Below are positions 9,133-19,548 of a stretch of 64,000 bases of DNA, piece by piece. Made by a program: the position numbers and the translations under genes. Below the pieces are notes generated by a model. The model worked only from the letters and a program-made list of their open reading frames with translations. It was not told the DNA's origin and made no database searches. The stretch comes from Maribacter litopenaei (GTDB lineage: Bacteria; Bacteroidota; Bacteroidia; Flavobacteriales; Flavobacteriaceae). The stretch is taken from the NCBI RefSeq assembly GCF_025244665.1, contig NZ_CP104205.1:1175001-1239000 (forward strand), given 5' to 3'. Each line of letters starts with the position of its first letter. Within the stretch, counting starts at the first letter, position 1.

Positions 9133-10413
9133 ATGTCAGTTTTAGAAAACATCACTTCTGAAGATGCAATCGCATTGGAGAATAAGTACGGAGCCCACAA
9201 TTACCATCCTTTACCTGTAGTATTAAGTAGAGGTGAAGGTGTGTATGTTTGGGACGTGGAGGGAAGAAAATATTATGATTTTCTTTCGGCCTATTCAGCA
9301 GTAAACCAAGGCCATTGCCACCCTAAAATAGTGGGTGCTATGATGGATCAGGCCCAAACGTTAACCCTCACGTCTAGGGCATTTTATAATGACAAATTAG
9401 GAGCCTTCGAAAAGTATGCTACGGAGACATTCGGCTTTGACAAACTTCTTCCAATGAATACAGGGGCAGAGGCAGTAGAAACCGCGTTGAAAATCTGTCG
9501 AAAATGGGCTTATGAAAAGAAGGATATTCCTGAGAACGAAGCTGAAATCATCGTATGTGAAAATAATTTTCACGGTAGAACGACAACCATAATTTCGTTT
9601 TCCAATGACCCTGTTGCACGAAAGAATTTTGGACCTTATACGAAGGGCTTCATAAAGATTGAATATGATAATCTTCAGGCTTTGGAGAAAGCTTTGAAGA
9701 GCAGCCCAAATGTAGCCGGGTTCTTGGTGGAACCCATACAAGGAGAGGCAGGAGTATATGTTCCCTCGGAGGATTACTTAAAAAGAGCCAAGGCACTATG
9801 CGACAAGTATAATGTCCTTTTCATTGCGGACGAGATCCAAACTGGTATTGCCCGCACCGGTAGGCTATTGGCTACGTGTGGAAATTGCTCTTGTGCCGAT
9901 AAGCATTGTAGTGGTACTCCGGAGGTGAAACCCGATATTTTAATTTTGGGAAAGGCATTGTCCGGTGGGGCGTATCCTGTTTCCGCGGTATTGGCTAATA
10001 ACCATATTATGGAGGTCATTAGACCAGGAAACCATGGAAGTACTTTTGGGGGCAACCCTGTGGCAGCTACCATAGCTATGGCCGCCTTGGATGTTATAAA
10101 AGAAGAACGTTTGGCGGAAAATGCCCAAGAACTGGGAGAATTATTTCGTTTGAAGTTGAATGAATTTATCCCAAACTGCGACTTGGTAACCTCGGTTCGA
10201 GGTAAGGGCTTGTTAAATGCAATACTGATTAATGATACAGAAGAAAGTTCCACTGCTTGGGATATCTGTATGGCGTTAAAGGAAAACGGCTTATTGGCTA
10301 AACCAACTCACGGTAATATAATCCGGTTTGCGCCACCCTTGGTAATGACCAAGGAACAATTGCTGGAATGTGTTGATATTATAATACGAACACTGTCCAA
10401 TTTCAGGAAATAA
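9133..10413 (+). CDS. rocD: Ornithine--oxo-acid transaminase
   Basis: Intact, 426 residues. PLP-dependent class III aminotransferase converting ornithine to glutamate semialdehyde. Visible features are the [10 protein letters not shown] active-site segment, [19 protein letters not shown], the DEIQTG metal/PLP aspartate (about residue 233) and the PLP lysine in [10 protein letters not shown] (K274). Between DEIQTG and the lysine is an insert with four Cys and a His (C249, C252, C254, H258, C259), common in flavobacterial RocD and possibly metal-binding. A strong terminator follows at once. Confidence 0.95.
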   Translation: MSVLENITSEDAIALENKYGAHNYHPLPVVLSRGEGVYVWDVEGRKYYDFLSAYSAVNQGHCHPKIVGAMMDQAQTLTLTSRAFYNDKLGAFEKYATETFGFDKLLPMNTGAEAVETALKICRKWAYEKKDIPENEAEIIVCENNFHGRTTTIISFSNDPVARKNFGPYTKGFIKIEYDNLQALEKALKSSPNVAGFLVEPIQGEAGVYVPSEDYLKRAKALCDKYNVLFIADEIQTGIARTGRLLATCGNCSCADKHCSGTPEVKPDILILGKALSGGAYPVSAVLANNHIMEVIRPGNHGSTFGGNPVAATIAMAALDVIKEERLAENAQELGELFRLKLNEFIPNCDLVTSVRGKGLLNAILINDTEESSTAWDICMALKENGLLAKPTHGNIIRFAPPLVMTKEQLLECVDIIIRTLSNFRK

Positions 10414-10448
10414 AAAAATCCCCGAGATAAGAGCTCGGGGATTTTTTA
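10412..10448. terminator. Bidirectional intrinsic terminator
   Basis: ATCCCCGAG (10418-10426) pairs with CTCGGGGAT (10434-10442), with A7 upstream and T6 downstream, so it can serve rocD on + and the CCC-motif gene on -. It begins within the rocD stop codon. Confidence 0.9.
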
Positions 10449-10459
10449 TGGGATTTGTA

Positions 10460-10768
10460 TTATTGGAAATTTCCTGAGGACATTATAATGGCCACAATAG
10501 CACCAAAATAAATAATGGTAAATATCAGGTATACTAAAGCCGGACCTAGTCCGATATAGGAAAGGATTCTGCCAGTTTTGGCATTTTCAAACCCGCTGTA
10601 ATTATTATCCTTATCGGAATGGTATAAATTTTCAGCTTTCTTGGCATTGCTCAATCCTATGATGCTAAAAATAGCACCAAAGGGACCGCAGCAAAACAAT
10701 GTTAAAACAATGGATAAAATGCCAAAAGTAAGGGCGTTACTGGCTCCTGGTAATGGTTGCATACTCAA
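10460..10768 (-). CDS. CCC-motif (DUF4190/CD225-like) membrane protein
   Basis: 102 residues with two hydrophobic helices (about 9-35 and 70-96). The first ends in FCCGPFGAIFSIIGL, and a charged loop follows (SNAKKAENLYHSDKD). The Cys-Cys-x-P-x-G-x-x-x-x-I-x-x-I/L pattern is that of bacterial dispanin-like proteins. No enzymatic role is known. It is paralogous to the next gene upstream, 6 bases away, and ends facing the shared terminator. Confidence 0.7.
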   Translation of the reverse strand: MSMQPLPGASNALTFGILSIVLTLFCCGPFGAIFSIIGLSNAKKAENLYHSDKDNNYSGFENAKTGRILSYIGLGPALVYLIFTIIYFGAIVAIIMSSGNFQ

Positions 10769-10774
10769 ATGATA

Positions 10775-11107
10775 TTATTCTTCAATTCCCCATTGTTCCA
10801 TCATATCCCTGGATTGCTCCATATAGGCATCCCAACCACCCATGGACATAATAGAGTAAATCGACCACAGTAGATAAAGTACACCAAGTGCAAGTACTAC
10901 TATGGAAATTGTTTTGGCTGTTTTTAAAGTACTGTAGTTTGAATAATTCTCAGGATTCTCTTTGTACAATTTTTCGTCCTTTAGGGCAAGAAACAAAGCT
11001 ATTCCCCCAAAAAGAACCCCAGGTATTCCTGCGAAGCAGCAGCATACAAATCCTATTATCGCCAAGACGATAACAATTGTAACATTAGGTAATTTTTGTT
11101 GTTCCAT
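10775..11107 (-). CDS. CCC-motif (DUF4190/CD225-like) membrane protein
   Basis: 110 residues. Helix 1 (about 9-38) contains CCC followed by FAGIPGVLFGGIALFLAL; helix 2 is at about 63-90, and the acidic tail is rich in Met and Trp. The three adjacent cysteines at the membrane interface recall the palmitoylated cysteines of the animal IFITM/CD225 family, but acylation here is speculation. It is co-directional with its paralogue and with the DUF2752 gene 18 bases upstream. Confidence 0.7.
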   Translation of the reverse strand: MEQQKLPNVTIVIVLAIIGFVCCCFAGIPGVLFGGIALFLALKDEKLYKENPENYSNYSTLKTAKTISIVVLALGVLYLLWSIYSIMSMGGWDAYMEQSRDMMEQWGIEE

Positions 11108-11125
11108 AATTTTTAAAGGGTTTGG

Positions 11126-11440
11126 TTAAATAAATTTAAGTGCATAATTAACTAAAATAACACCAACCGTGGTAACCATTAAGACATTGGTAATATAATT
11201 GGCATATTTAATTTTTAGGAATTTACCGAACAGCAAAAAGGCGAAGAGTATGATCATTGGGTAAATAGCGGGATACATTTTAAATGCGTCAATGAACGCT
11301 CCTTTGAACAAAAAAAGCAAGGAACGCTGTAATCCGCATCCTGGACAATCAACACCAAAAAGTTGCTTGGTAAAACATGGAAGCATAAACCTTTCAATGT
11401 TGATAAAGTATACTATGGCCGATAATTGCATGGTACCCAT
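11126..11440 (-). CDS. DUF2752 membrane protein
   Basis: About 104 residues from ATG 11440; a GTG at 11464 and an ATG at 11431 are alternatives. The defining DUF2752 motif CPGCGLQRS is present, followed by two hydrophobic helices (IYPMIILFAFLLFG, ITNVLMVTTVGVILVNY). Function unknown. It heads a three-gene set with the two CCC-motif proteins and is divergent from the Smr-domain gene, leaving only 50 bases for both promoters. Confidence 0.8.
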   Translation of the reverse strand: MGTMQLSAIVYFINIERFMLPCFTKQLFGVDCPGCGLQRSLLFLFKGAFIDAFKMYPAIYPMIILFAFLLFGKFLKIKYANYITNVLMVTTVGVILVNYALKFI

Positions 11441-11490
11441 AATTCTTAAGCTGAAAATTACCACTATTTTTGGGTAATCAAAACAAAATT

Positions 11491-12033
11491 ATGGCTCAAT
11501 TTGAAATAGGGGATAGGGTAGAGGCTATTGATGATGTTATATCGGGAATCGTGAACCACGTTAAGGGTGATATGGTTACTTTGATTACCGAGGATGGATT
11601 CCCAATGGAATTTCAAAAAAGTGAATTGGTGCTTATCGCCAATGATATTCGTGTAAGTAATTTTGAGGTGGCCCAAATTAAAAAAGAAAAAGAGGGGCCC
11701 AAAAAAAGAAGGACAAAAACGGTTAAACCAAAAGAAAGGAACCTGCCAAAGATGGAAGTGGATCTACATATTAATCAGCTCGTTAAGAATCCAAAGTCAC
11801 TGAGCAATTTTGATATGTTGAACTTACAATTGGAAACGGCCAAAAGACAATTGGATTTTGCCATTGGAAAACGTATCCAAAAATTGGTATTTATTCACGG
11901 GGTTGGCGAAGGTGTTTTGAAGGAAGAGTTATTTTCTTTGTTTAGAAAATATGAAAATGTAAAATACTATGATGCTGATTACCAAAAATATGGATTGGGA
12001 GCCACTGAAGTTTACATTTATCAAAATTATTAA
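11491..12033 (+). CDS. Smr-domain protein with DUF2027-like N-terminus
   Basis: 180 residues from ATG 11491. The N-terminal beta-barrel-like region (MAQFEIGDRVEAIDDVISG) is followed by a basic linker (KKRRTKTVKPKER). The C-terminal Smr domain has the VDLHINQL and FIHGVGEGVLKEEL motifs, where DLH and HGxG are the core residues of Smr endonuclease/nicking domains of MutS2-like proteins. It is likely a nucleic-acid-binding protein with possible RNase or nickase activity. Confidence 0.82.
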   Translation: MAQFEIGDRVEAIDDVISGIVNHVKGDMVTLITEDGFPMEFQKSELVLIANDIRVSNFEVAQIKKEKEGPKKRRTKTVKPKERNLPKMEVDLHINQLVKNPKSLSNFDMLNLQLETAKRQLDFAIGKRIQKLVFIHGVGEGVLKEELFSLFRKYENVKYYDADYQKYGLGATEVYIYQNY

Positions 12034-12036
12034 ATC

Positions 12037-12540
12037 CTATTGACTGGTAGTTATAGTACCGAACTCATTGATTCTTAAATCGGTAATTCTACTACCATTT
12101 TCGGTTACCAGCGAGATACCGCTCAGGCGTATTGTATGTTCAAAAGTTACAGAATCTAATTCTGTAGTCGTAATATAAATAATCCCGTCTTCGGCAGATA
12201 CCTCTTTTGTAACCACAGGTTCTACGGGAGGTACATCATCGCAAAAATAAGAGGAAGCAACAGTACCTGAGAAGATTCTATAAATCACCGATCCGGACTC
12301 ATTTACATTAACTGCGATATCTTCTGTAGTTATCTCATTTTTAATAGCTCCATTGGGTAATTCTAAAATTAAGGCTTCGTCCCCGTTTATTTTGAACAAA
12401 ACATTGGATGCAGTAACGGAGACCCCGCCACAATTTTGAACCGAGGTAATACTGTCAAAGTCCAATGTCTCTATTTCTAAATCCCCATCATCACAAGAAA
12501 AAAAGATGATGCAAAGGACACACGATATATATTTTTTCAT
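12037..12540 (-). CDS. Hypothetical lipoprotein
   Basis: 167 residues. The signal peptide ends in the lipobox FFSC (Cys16), followed by an acidic DDGDLEIETLD tail tether. Two more Cys (NCGG, FCDD) may pair. Predicted beta-rich and surface- or periplasm-facing. No family recognised. Convergent with the Smr gene, 3 bases apart; a 208-base gap upstream shows no clear element. Confidence 0.65.
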   Translation of the reverse strand: MKKYISCVLCIIFFSCDDGDLEIETLDFDSITSVQNCGGVSVTASNVLFKINGDEALILELPNGAIKNEITTEDIAVNVNESGSVIYRIFSGTVASSYFCDDVPPVEPVVTKEVSAEDGIIYITTTELDSVTFEHTIRLSGISLVTENGSRITDLRINEFGTITTSQ

Positions 12541-12748
12541 CCCTCAAATTTAATTGAATTTATCGGATATGACTTTATGCGATGGCTATCTATTAAGTAT
12601 AAATTAACGGATTTGTTAAACAGAAAATCCAAGATTTCATTGGATTAAACAATCGCAACTAGGTACCTCAGGTAATCATTACTTTCGAACAAGGTGTTTT
12701 GCCATATTTCAATTACTTTTGAAGTTTTAAAATAATACTCCGGAAGAC

Positions 12749-13895
12749 ATGAAACATGTTTATCTAGACAATGCGGCCACCACAAGGGTGAGGGATGAGG
12801 TCATCTCTAAAATGCAGGAAGCCTTGGCCAACAATTATGGTAACCCTTCTTCCACACATAGTTTTGGTAGAACTGCCAAAACGGCTATAGAAAGTGCAAG
12901 AAAGACTATTGCAAAATATATGAATGCGCATCCGTCAGAAATTATTTTTACTTCCGGAGGAACGGAAGCCGATAATATGATTTTAAGGAGTGCTGTGAAG
13001 GATTTAGGTGTTGAGACTATTATTACTTCAAAAATTGAACACCATGCCGTATTGCATACTCGGAAGAAATGGAAGCCCATGGGCTAATCAATCTATTGTT
13101 TGTGCAACTTGACGAAGTTGGGAATCCGATTTAGATCACTTAAAGGAACTTTTACAAAAGGATTCGACCAAAAAATTGGTCAGTTTGATGCATGTGAACA
13201 ATGAAATTGGGAACTTATTAGATATTGCAGAAGTTGCTAAAATTAGTAAAGAAAATAGTGCTTTGTTTCATTCCGATTCCGTACAATCCATTGGACATTA
13301 CAATTGGGATGTAAAGGAAGTTCCTGTCGATTTTTTGGCTGCTGCGGCGCATAAATTTCATGATCCAAAAGGAATTGGTTTTGCCTATATCCGAAAAAAT
13401 TCCGGCCTCAAATGTATGATTTCCGGAGGTTCTCAAGAACGAGGATTTAGGGCAGGAACAGAATCCTTCCATAATATCGTTGGTTTGGAAGAGGCCTTTG
13501 TATTGGCGTACGACAACCTTGAAATAGAGCAGGAATTTGTTAGGGGCTTGAAGGAGTATTTCATTGAAGAGGTAAAAAAAGAGATTCCCGAGGCCAAATT
13601 TAATGGCCTTTCGGGTAATTTGGAAAGTAGTACCTACACTTTGGCCAATGTTTGTTTGCCGGTAACCCCTGAAAAGGGATTGATGCTCCTTTTTCATCCG
13701 GATATAAAGGGTATTGCCTGTTCCAAAGGAAGTGCCTGTCAAAGCGGTAGTGATACGGGCTCCCATGTGCTGAATGAAATTTTAAGTGAGGAAGACCTTA
13801 AAAAACCATCCTTGCGGTTTTCTTTTTCGAAGTATAATACTAAGGAGGAAATAGACTATACCATTGGAGTGTTAAAGGAATTTACCAAGAAATAG
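12749..13895 (+). CDS. Cysteine desulfurase, NifS/IscS family (two lesions)
   Basis: PLP enzyme releasing sulfur from cysteine for Fe-S clusters and thio-cofactors; 382 residues after repair, a normal length. The opening YLDNAATT, the PLP-site SGGTEADN, the lysine in AAHKFHDPKG and the catalytic Cys in the C-terminal loop (CSKGSACQSG) are all present. Lesions are at 13060-13063 (TCGG for TCTGG, restoring HTLEEMEAHG) and 13126-13129 (CCGA for CCAGA, restoring NPDLDHLKEL). Whether it is IscS-like or a NifS-like housekeeping variant cannot be settled; no iscU neighbour is present. Confidence 0.9.
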
Positions 13896-13907
13896 GATCC
13901 ACTTATT

Positions 13908-14557
13908 TTAGTCTCTTCTATCTTTTTTCCGCTCCCTTTCGTAAGGGAATTTACGAATGGCGAGTTTCATCATTCTATCAATGAGATCATCCGTATTCTT
14001 ACCGGTTTTTTTATTGATTTCCTTCTCATATTTCCGAGAGAAGTTTGCCGGTATCGCCATCGCTAATCTTTACCCCGATGCGACCATAATCCGCGTCCCC
14101 AGAGAAATAATCCGTAATACTGAAATCCGTAGAAACTCCTTTGGACAAAAGTACGTTTAAATCCAGTGTGCCACTAATAATTGCGTCCACGCCCAGGATG
14201 TCACTCAATTGTTTTGTTGTGTAGACATCAATGTTTCCATAGTCAATCTTGTTTTGTGCAAGAATCGCCTTGGTATCCTTTATATTTTGGAAGCTTACCG
14301 GGAATTTCTTTTTTTCTTTCTATTGGAAAAATAGGTCTCAAAAGCATCTTGAACAGCGTATCCCTCTTTTTCTTCCAAGGATTTAATATCTACTTCAGAT
14401 GAGTTATCCCTAAGGTCCAAATTGGTCAAAAAAGGTAAAATCGCCAATACTTTATGATCATCGCTTAATTCATCGAATCGTGGATTTTCATAAATGTTCT
14501 TCGGGCATGTAAGGTAATGGCACAAAAAAGGAAAAAGTAAATGATGTATTTCTGCAT
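13908..14557 (-). CDS. Exported hypothetical protein (three lesions)
   Basis: About 216 residues after repair. A signal peptide (MQKYIIYFFLF..TLHAQ) is recovered only after correcting 14500-14504 (CCGA for CCAGA). The mature protein starts KNIYENPRFDEL and contains KVLAILPFLTNLDLRD and LSDILGVDAIISGTLDLN. The latter resembles a strand-loop common in secreted proteins that compute an ATP-independent periplasmic fold, but I name no family. The C-terminus is strongly basic. The other lesions are an A-run at about 14310-14317 (one base short) and 14034-14039 (CCGAGA for CCAGA, restoring KLLWKYEKE). It lies 8 bases downstream of the TonB receptor. Confidence 0.7.
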
Positions 14558-14565
14558 TTTCTATA

Positions 14566-17032
14566 TCACAATCGCATTTGTAATCTCAAATTTAGAACTC
14601 TAGAGGTAAGGTAATTGGGGACAGCATACTCGTTTTTGCTATCTATATCCCTCACCCAAGTGTTGGTTATCGAATTTTGATTGTTGAACATATTAAAAAT
14701 TTCGAAACCAACACTTAAGTTCTTGAAAGCATTCAACCAATGATCTTTGTCGAATGTTTTGTTCTTATCGGCAAAAATATAGGAAATTCCTAAATCGGCA
14801 CGTTTATAATCTCTTAATCTATTCTGAAAAATATAGGGGTCCGCATAACTGGGAGAGCCTCCAGGCACGCCGGTATTGTATACAAGATTTAAATACATTT
14901 TTAAATCGGGTATGTTTGGGATATAGTCTTGAAATAGGATACCCATTTTAAACCTTTGATCCGTAGGCCTAGATATGTACCCTTGGTTATTTCTGTTTTC
15001 CTTGGTTTCCATATAGCCAAGACTTATCCAAGATTCGGTGCCAGGCACGAAAGCTCCATTTAACCTAACTTCCGCTCCGTATACATAAGCTTCGGCATTG
15101 TTATTGGCGCTATATCTAATACGCACGTCCTCCAGCGTATAGGAATTTACCTGCGTCAATTTTTTGTAGTACGCCTCACTGGTCAGTGAAAAAGGTCGTT
15201 CCCAAAGTAGGAAACTGTATTCGTTACTTGCAACGGCATGAAAGGATTTTTGGGCTTTCACATTTGGGTTGATTTTACCTGTACTATCCCTTAGCTCCCT
15301 ATAAAATGGAGGTTGCTGGTAAAGGCCTGTTGAAAGTCTGAATAATATGTCCTTTTTCCAATTCGGCTTTAAGGCAATTTGTGCCCTTGGGCTGAGTATG
15401 GTATGTGATACTTTTTCCACATTTCTACCGCTAACGATCCAATGGTGTGCACGAATTCCAATATTGTAATAAAGATTGCCAAATTTCAAATCGGTCTCGG
15501 GTTCCAATTTGTAGAAAACCGGAAAACCGATTCGTCTTCACAAAATTCAGGGCATTTATACTTTGGTAAGCTTCCAAAGGCGCTATGAAGGGTTCCTCTG
15601 GTTGGTTATTTATAAAGGGTGTACCCGGTGGTCTAATTGAAAACCCCAAAGAATCGATAAATTCCGATTCCCGAAGCCGGTCCCTAATGTCTTCATGGGT
15701 ATATTTTATACCCCATTCTATTTGTGATTTATTTTTTTGGTGGGTACCCTTATGTGACAAGTTAAAAATAAGGGCATCCAAATCATTCCTTGCCCGATTA
15801 AATTGTGAGCCCACCCCTCGATTATTTACAGACTGCCCAAAGTCTTCACTCCCCAAGTTACTATCTACCTCGCCCAATAGGTAACTCGCTATGATGTCGG
15901 AATATTCCTCCTCTGTGGTGTGGTATAGGGAGGAAATTAATTTTAAAGTGGTATTCTCGTTTAAATAATAGTTTCCCTTGATAGCCCCTAAAGCCGTAGC
16001 ATACTGATTATTTTCCGAACCCTCATAAAAAATGGTCAATGCCCGGGGATCCGTAATGGTACCAAAATTGGTCTGTCTTTGCCTAGGTTCATTTTTATAG
16101 TTATTAACCGATACATTACCCAAGAAGTTAAGATTGAATTTGTTCGAAAACTGATAGGTAATAAAACTTTGAAAATCGGTAAAGTTAGGCTGCAGACTCC
16201 CCTGGGTCTGAAGACTGTTCAGCAAAAGTGAATTGTTTCGATATCGAAAACCCGATGTGGAACTCAATCTTTTATTTTTGGAGCGGGTGTCCATCGAGAC
16301 ATTTGCACCCAAAAAACTAAAATCTCCCATTATGCTAAAACCCGTAGGAATCTTGTATTTGATATCCAATACAGAAGATAATTTATCCCCATACTTTGCT
16401 TGAAAACCGCCAGGGGAAAACACGACATCCTGTACAAGGTTGCTATTTATAAAACTAAGGCCCTCCTGTTGGGCTGAACGGATTAAAAAAGGGCGATAGA
16501 CCTCAATTTCATTGATATATACCAAATTCTCATCAAAGTTGCCACCGCGAACGGCATACTGGGTACTCAATTCGTTGTTTGAATTTACCCCTGGTAAGAT
16601 CTTAAGAATATTCTCCACGCCCGCATTGGCACCCGGTATTTTTCTAATTTCTTCTGGCGAAATGGAAAGGGTTTCCAAAGGTTTTCGATTCCCGTCAGAG
16701 GAGACCGTAACTTCCTCCATTTGAATGGCATTGGACTTTAAAATAAGGTTAAACTCAAAGGTTTCGTTGGTATTAAAAAGTACTTTTTCCGGAATGACCG
16801 TTTGGTGCCCAATATGGGAAAAAGTGATGGTCGTTTCCACATCGGAAACAAGTTCCAATAAATAAAAACCCGTATCATCTGAGAAGGTAGTTGTAGTACC
16901 GGAGCGAATTTGAGTATTAGGAAGGGGATTATTACCCTCATCCAAGACGATTCCGGTTATGGTGGCAGTTTGAGCCGCCCCAATAATACAAAATAGAAGT
17001 ATTGGGGCGAAAATGATTTTCTGCAGCTTCAA
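14566..17032 (-). CDS. TonB-dependent receptor with carboxypeptidase-like N-domain (one lesion)
   Basis: Outer-membrane active transporter, about 821 residues after repair. A signal peptide (residues 1-20) is followed by a CarboxypepD_reg-like domain (ITGIVLDEGNNPLPNTQI, about 23-105). The plug contains EEVTVSS and LKILPGVNSNNELSTQYAVRGG, and a long beta-barrel follows. The lesion at 15495-15500 (TCTCGG for TCTGG) restores IGTQTDLKFGN. No SusD-like partner is adjacent. The stop of the M23 gene is 5 bases upstream, so the two may be co-transcribed. Substrate unknown. Confidence 0.9.
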
Positions 17033-17037
17033 AGACT

Positions 17038-18730
17038 TTAATTTCTATAAAAGGGAGTAGACAATTTACTCGTATTGCCCACATTATCAGTAACGGTAAC
17101 TTCAAGTACACATTGCTTCTTATCCAAAATCTTATCGTCAAAATTATAGGTAAGTGTATTTGTTTTAGGCTCATATTCCATAAGAATCCATTCGCCGTTC
17201 AATTTAGCAGAATAAGTATCCACCCCACTTAAATCATCAGAGATATGTACGCTTAAGTATCTATAATTGTTAAGCCATTGTTTTTCCTTGAAATTTTTGG
17301 TTCGTATGATTGGAGGAACGGAATCCTTTGCCAAAGTATAAGTGCCAAGATCTCTTGTCCTTGCGGTAAAGGTGTTTCCACGCTTATAGGTATTTAAATG
17401 ACTGGGGTTAAGTCTTTCGTCCAACCGTGCTATGAACATCTGTTTTCTTTCTTCTTCTGAATATTTGTCCACATCAAACGTGATGGTAAAATTCCGGTGT
17501 GCCGGTACCGTATTTCGGTGAATGGTAACGGTATCCTGTCCCTTTTTTAAATCGATATAAAAATCTTCATAAAAAGTATTCTCGGGAAAGTAAACCTTTG
17601 CTCCGCCCAAATCGAAGTTGTTGGGTTTTTTGGCGATGACGTAATAATCGGTCTTTTTGTCTTCCTTTTCAATTTTAATCTCCTCTTTTTTCCCTTCAAC
17701 AGGTATATTTAGTGTAACCTTATTTCCCTTAAAATCGGAAATAAGAAGTTGAAGATTATAACTTAGACCCTCGTTCACGTCGATGACCCCATTATTATAA
17801 ATTTCATTGTAAATGCTAAGGTAATTGCCAGGGGACTTGAAGGTTTTGTGAATTCTATCCCTATATCTACCAAAGTAATCGTAGTCTATTAGGGTATTGA
17901 TGTATCGTGTTTCCCCAAAAGAAAAAGATTCAAAATCGTAAGAACAATACGTTTTGCCATTGACCGAAAGCGATACCGCATAGACCCCATTTTTATTTGC
18001 TGCCATGTCCAACCTATCAAAACCAACAAATCCAATTCCGATTTTCCCCGGAGCGTTGATAGGACTAGCCAAATAGGTGCCATCCGCTTGCCTACTAAAG
18101 TTGACCTGTACCTTTTCCTTGCTTTGGTTTACTTGGGAGTTTTCTGAAAGAGGGTATACAAATAGCTTTTCCAAAGTAGGATTGGTAGCATCGGGCACAT
18201 CAATACCATAAAGGAATGGATTAGTGGGTTTTTCGGATATGCTGCTCCGTATTTCAAAGTGAAGGTGTGGGCCGGCTGATCCTCCAGTATTTCCGCTATA
18301 GGCAATAAGCTCTCCTTCTTCAATTTTTAGTTCGCCATAATCAGGGAAAGTTTCTACTTCATAGGATTTCTTATCATATTGTAGCTTCTTGACATATTCC
18401 TCAATTTTTGGGGAGAATTTCTGAAGATGTCCATATACGGAGGTGTATCCATTTGGATGAGCTATATAAAGCACCTTGCCGTATCCCCGAGAGAGAAACT
18501 TTTATTCTTGTAATAGTACCATCCGCAATACCATAAACTGGCAAGCCTTCCCGCTGCTGCGTTTTAATATCGATACCGCCATGGAAATGATTGGAACGTA
18601 ATTCCCCAAAAGTACCTGCCAAAATCAGTGGAATGTCCAACGGAGATCTAAAGGCATCCTGTGGGTAGTTTTCCTGACCACGACCAAAAGTTGAAAATAA
18701 TAAAATGAGTCCAAAGATAAATCTCTTCAT
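17038..18730 (-). CDS. M23 (LytM) family metallopeptidase, exported (one lesion)
   Basis: About 563 residues after repair. The signal peptide ends near FGRGQ. The LytM zinc site is visible: HFHGGIDI near residue 47, then after the break HPNGYTSVYGHL and GPHLHFEIR. The enzyme should cut peptidoglycan cross-links or another periplasmic peptide. The long C-terminal region (about 350 residues) has Ig-like, beta-rich segments such as IRTKNFKEKQWLNNYRYL. The lesion at 18485-18492 (TCGGGG for TCTGG) restores VSLSGYGKVLYIAH. Confidence 0.9.
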
Positions 18731-18867
18731 AGCAGCATAAGTTGGTACGAAAATAAATAATAGGCTTCAATTCATGAAAGTTGAAGATGCGAAAAATATA
18801 AGAACAGCCACATCTCTTGTGTTTTGGGATGTTGTCTGAGTACCGATAAGAATATTTCTGAAAACTA

Positions 18868-18898
18868 TTGCTAAGTCTATAAACGAATGTTAACTTTG
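18868..18898 (+). promoter_or_regulatory. Bacteroidota-type promoter for the coiled-coil/zapA genes
   Basis: TTG at 18868-18870 and TAACTTTG (TAnnTTTG) at 18891-18898 are separated by 20 bases, the preferred spacing. It predicts transcription start near 18905, 17 bases before the first ATG. Confidence 0.65.
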
Positions 18899-18921
18899 TG
18901 TAAATCGCATCGAATTTTTGT

Positions 18922-19212
18922 ATGGGCGAATTAATTCAAATCGTTGATTCCTTAGAGAATAAAATTAGCAAGTTACTCCATAGGTTGGAGGTTTTGGACA
19001 AGGCTAATAAGACGTTGGAGAATGAATTAAAACATATAAAATCCAATCAGGAAAGTGCACAGAAAACGGTGTCCGAATGGGAGGAGAAGTATAATTCGCT
19101 TAAACTAGCAAATTCAATGCTTGGCAGTAATACAAATAAAACAGAAGCTAAGCTTAAAATAAATACATTGATTAGGGAGTTGGACTATTGTATAGCGCAA
19201 CTTTCAGAATAA
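18922..19212 (+). CDS. Small coiled-coil protein preceding zapA
   Basis: 96 residues, almost entirely helical heptads (LENKISKLLHRLEVLDKANKTLENELKHI). Size and position just upstream of zapA suggest a division-associated coiled-coil protein of the ZapB kind, but similarity is only structural. It has its own promoter at 18868-18898 and sits 11 bases before zapA. Confidence 0.65.
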   Translation: MGELIQIVDSLENKISKLLHRLEVLDKANKTLENELKHIKSNQESAQKTVSEWEEKYNSLKLANSMLGSNTNKTEAKLKINTLIRELDYCIAQLSE

Positions 19213-19223
19213 TGTAAAACTAT

Positions 19224-19520
19224 ATGTCTGAAAAGCTCAAAATAAAGCTCTCAATTGCGGATAGGATGTATCCATTAACTATAGACCCGAGCCAAGAAGA
19301 GGGTTTAAGAAAGGCGGCCAAAAATATTGATCAGTTGGCCAAAAAATTTGAGCAAAACTATGCTGTGCGCGATAAGCAGGATGTTTTGGCCATGTGCGCC
19401 TTGCAATTTGCTTCGAAAATAGAGCAGAAGGGTATAGAACAGACAAAGGGGACCAAAGAGGCGGAGGAGCGTTTAAAGGCTCTTACGGAATTGGTCAATT
19501 TGCAGCTTGCATCAAAATAA
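19224..19520 (+). CDS. zapA: Cell division protein ZapA
   Basis: 98 residues, the usual ZapA size. The N-terminal beta-hairpin part (KLKIKLSIADRMYPLTI), then EEGLRKAAKNIDQLAKKFE and a C-terminal coiled coil are the family pattern. ZapA cross-links FtsZ protofilaments at the division ring. It is followed by the 6S RNA gene and RNase Y. Confidence 0.88.
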   Translation: MSEKLKIKLSIADRMYPLTIDPSQEEGLRKAAKNIDQLAKKFEQNYAVRDKQDVLAMCALQFASKIEQKGIEQTKGTKEAEERLKALTELVNLQLASK

Positions 19521-19548
19521 ATACGTTCTTTTAAATACATTAAGTTAC

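Noticed and set aside
12541..12748. Regulatory element (for example an Fe-S-responsive site) upstream of the cysteine desulfurase
   Set aside because: No Rrf2/IscR-like palindrome or properly spaced promoter pair was found in the 208-base gap.
13055..13135. Programmed ribosomal frameshifting in the cysteine desulfurase and similar genes
   Set aside because: No slippery heptamer or downstream structure is shared; two opposite-type breaks within 70 bases both map to CCAGA/TCTGG.
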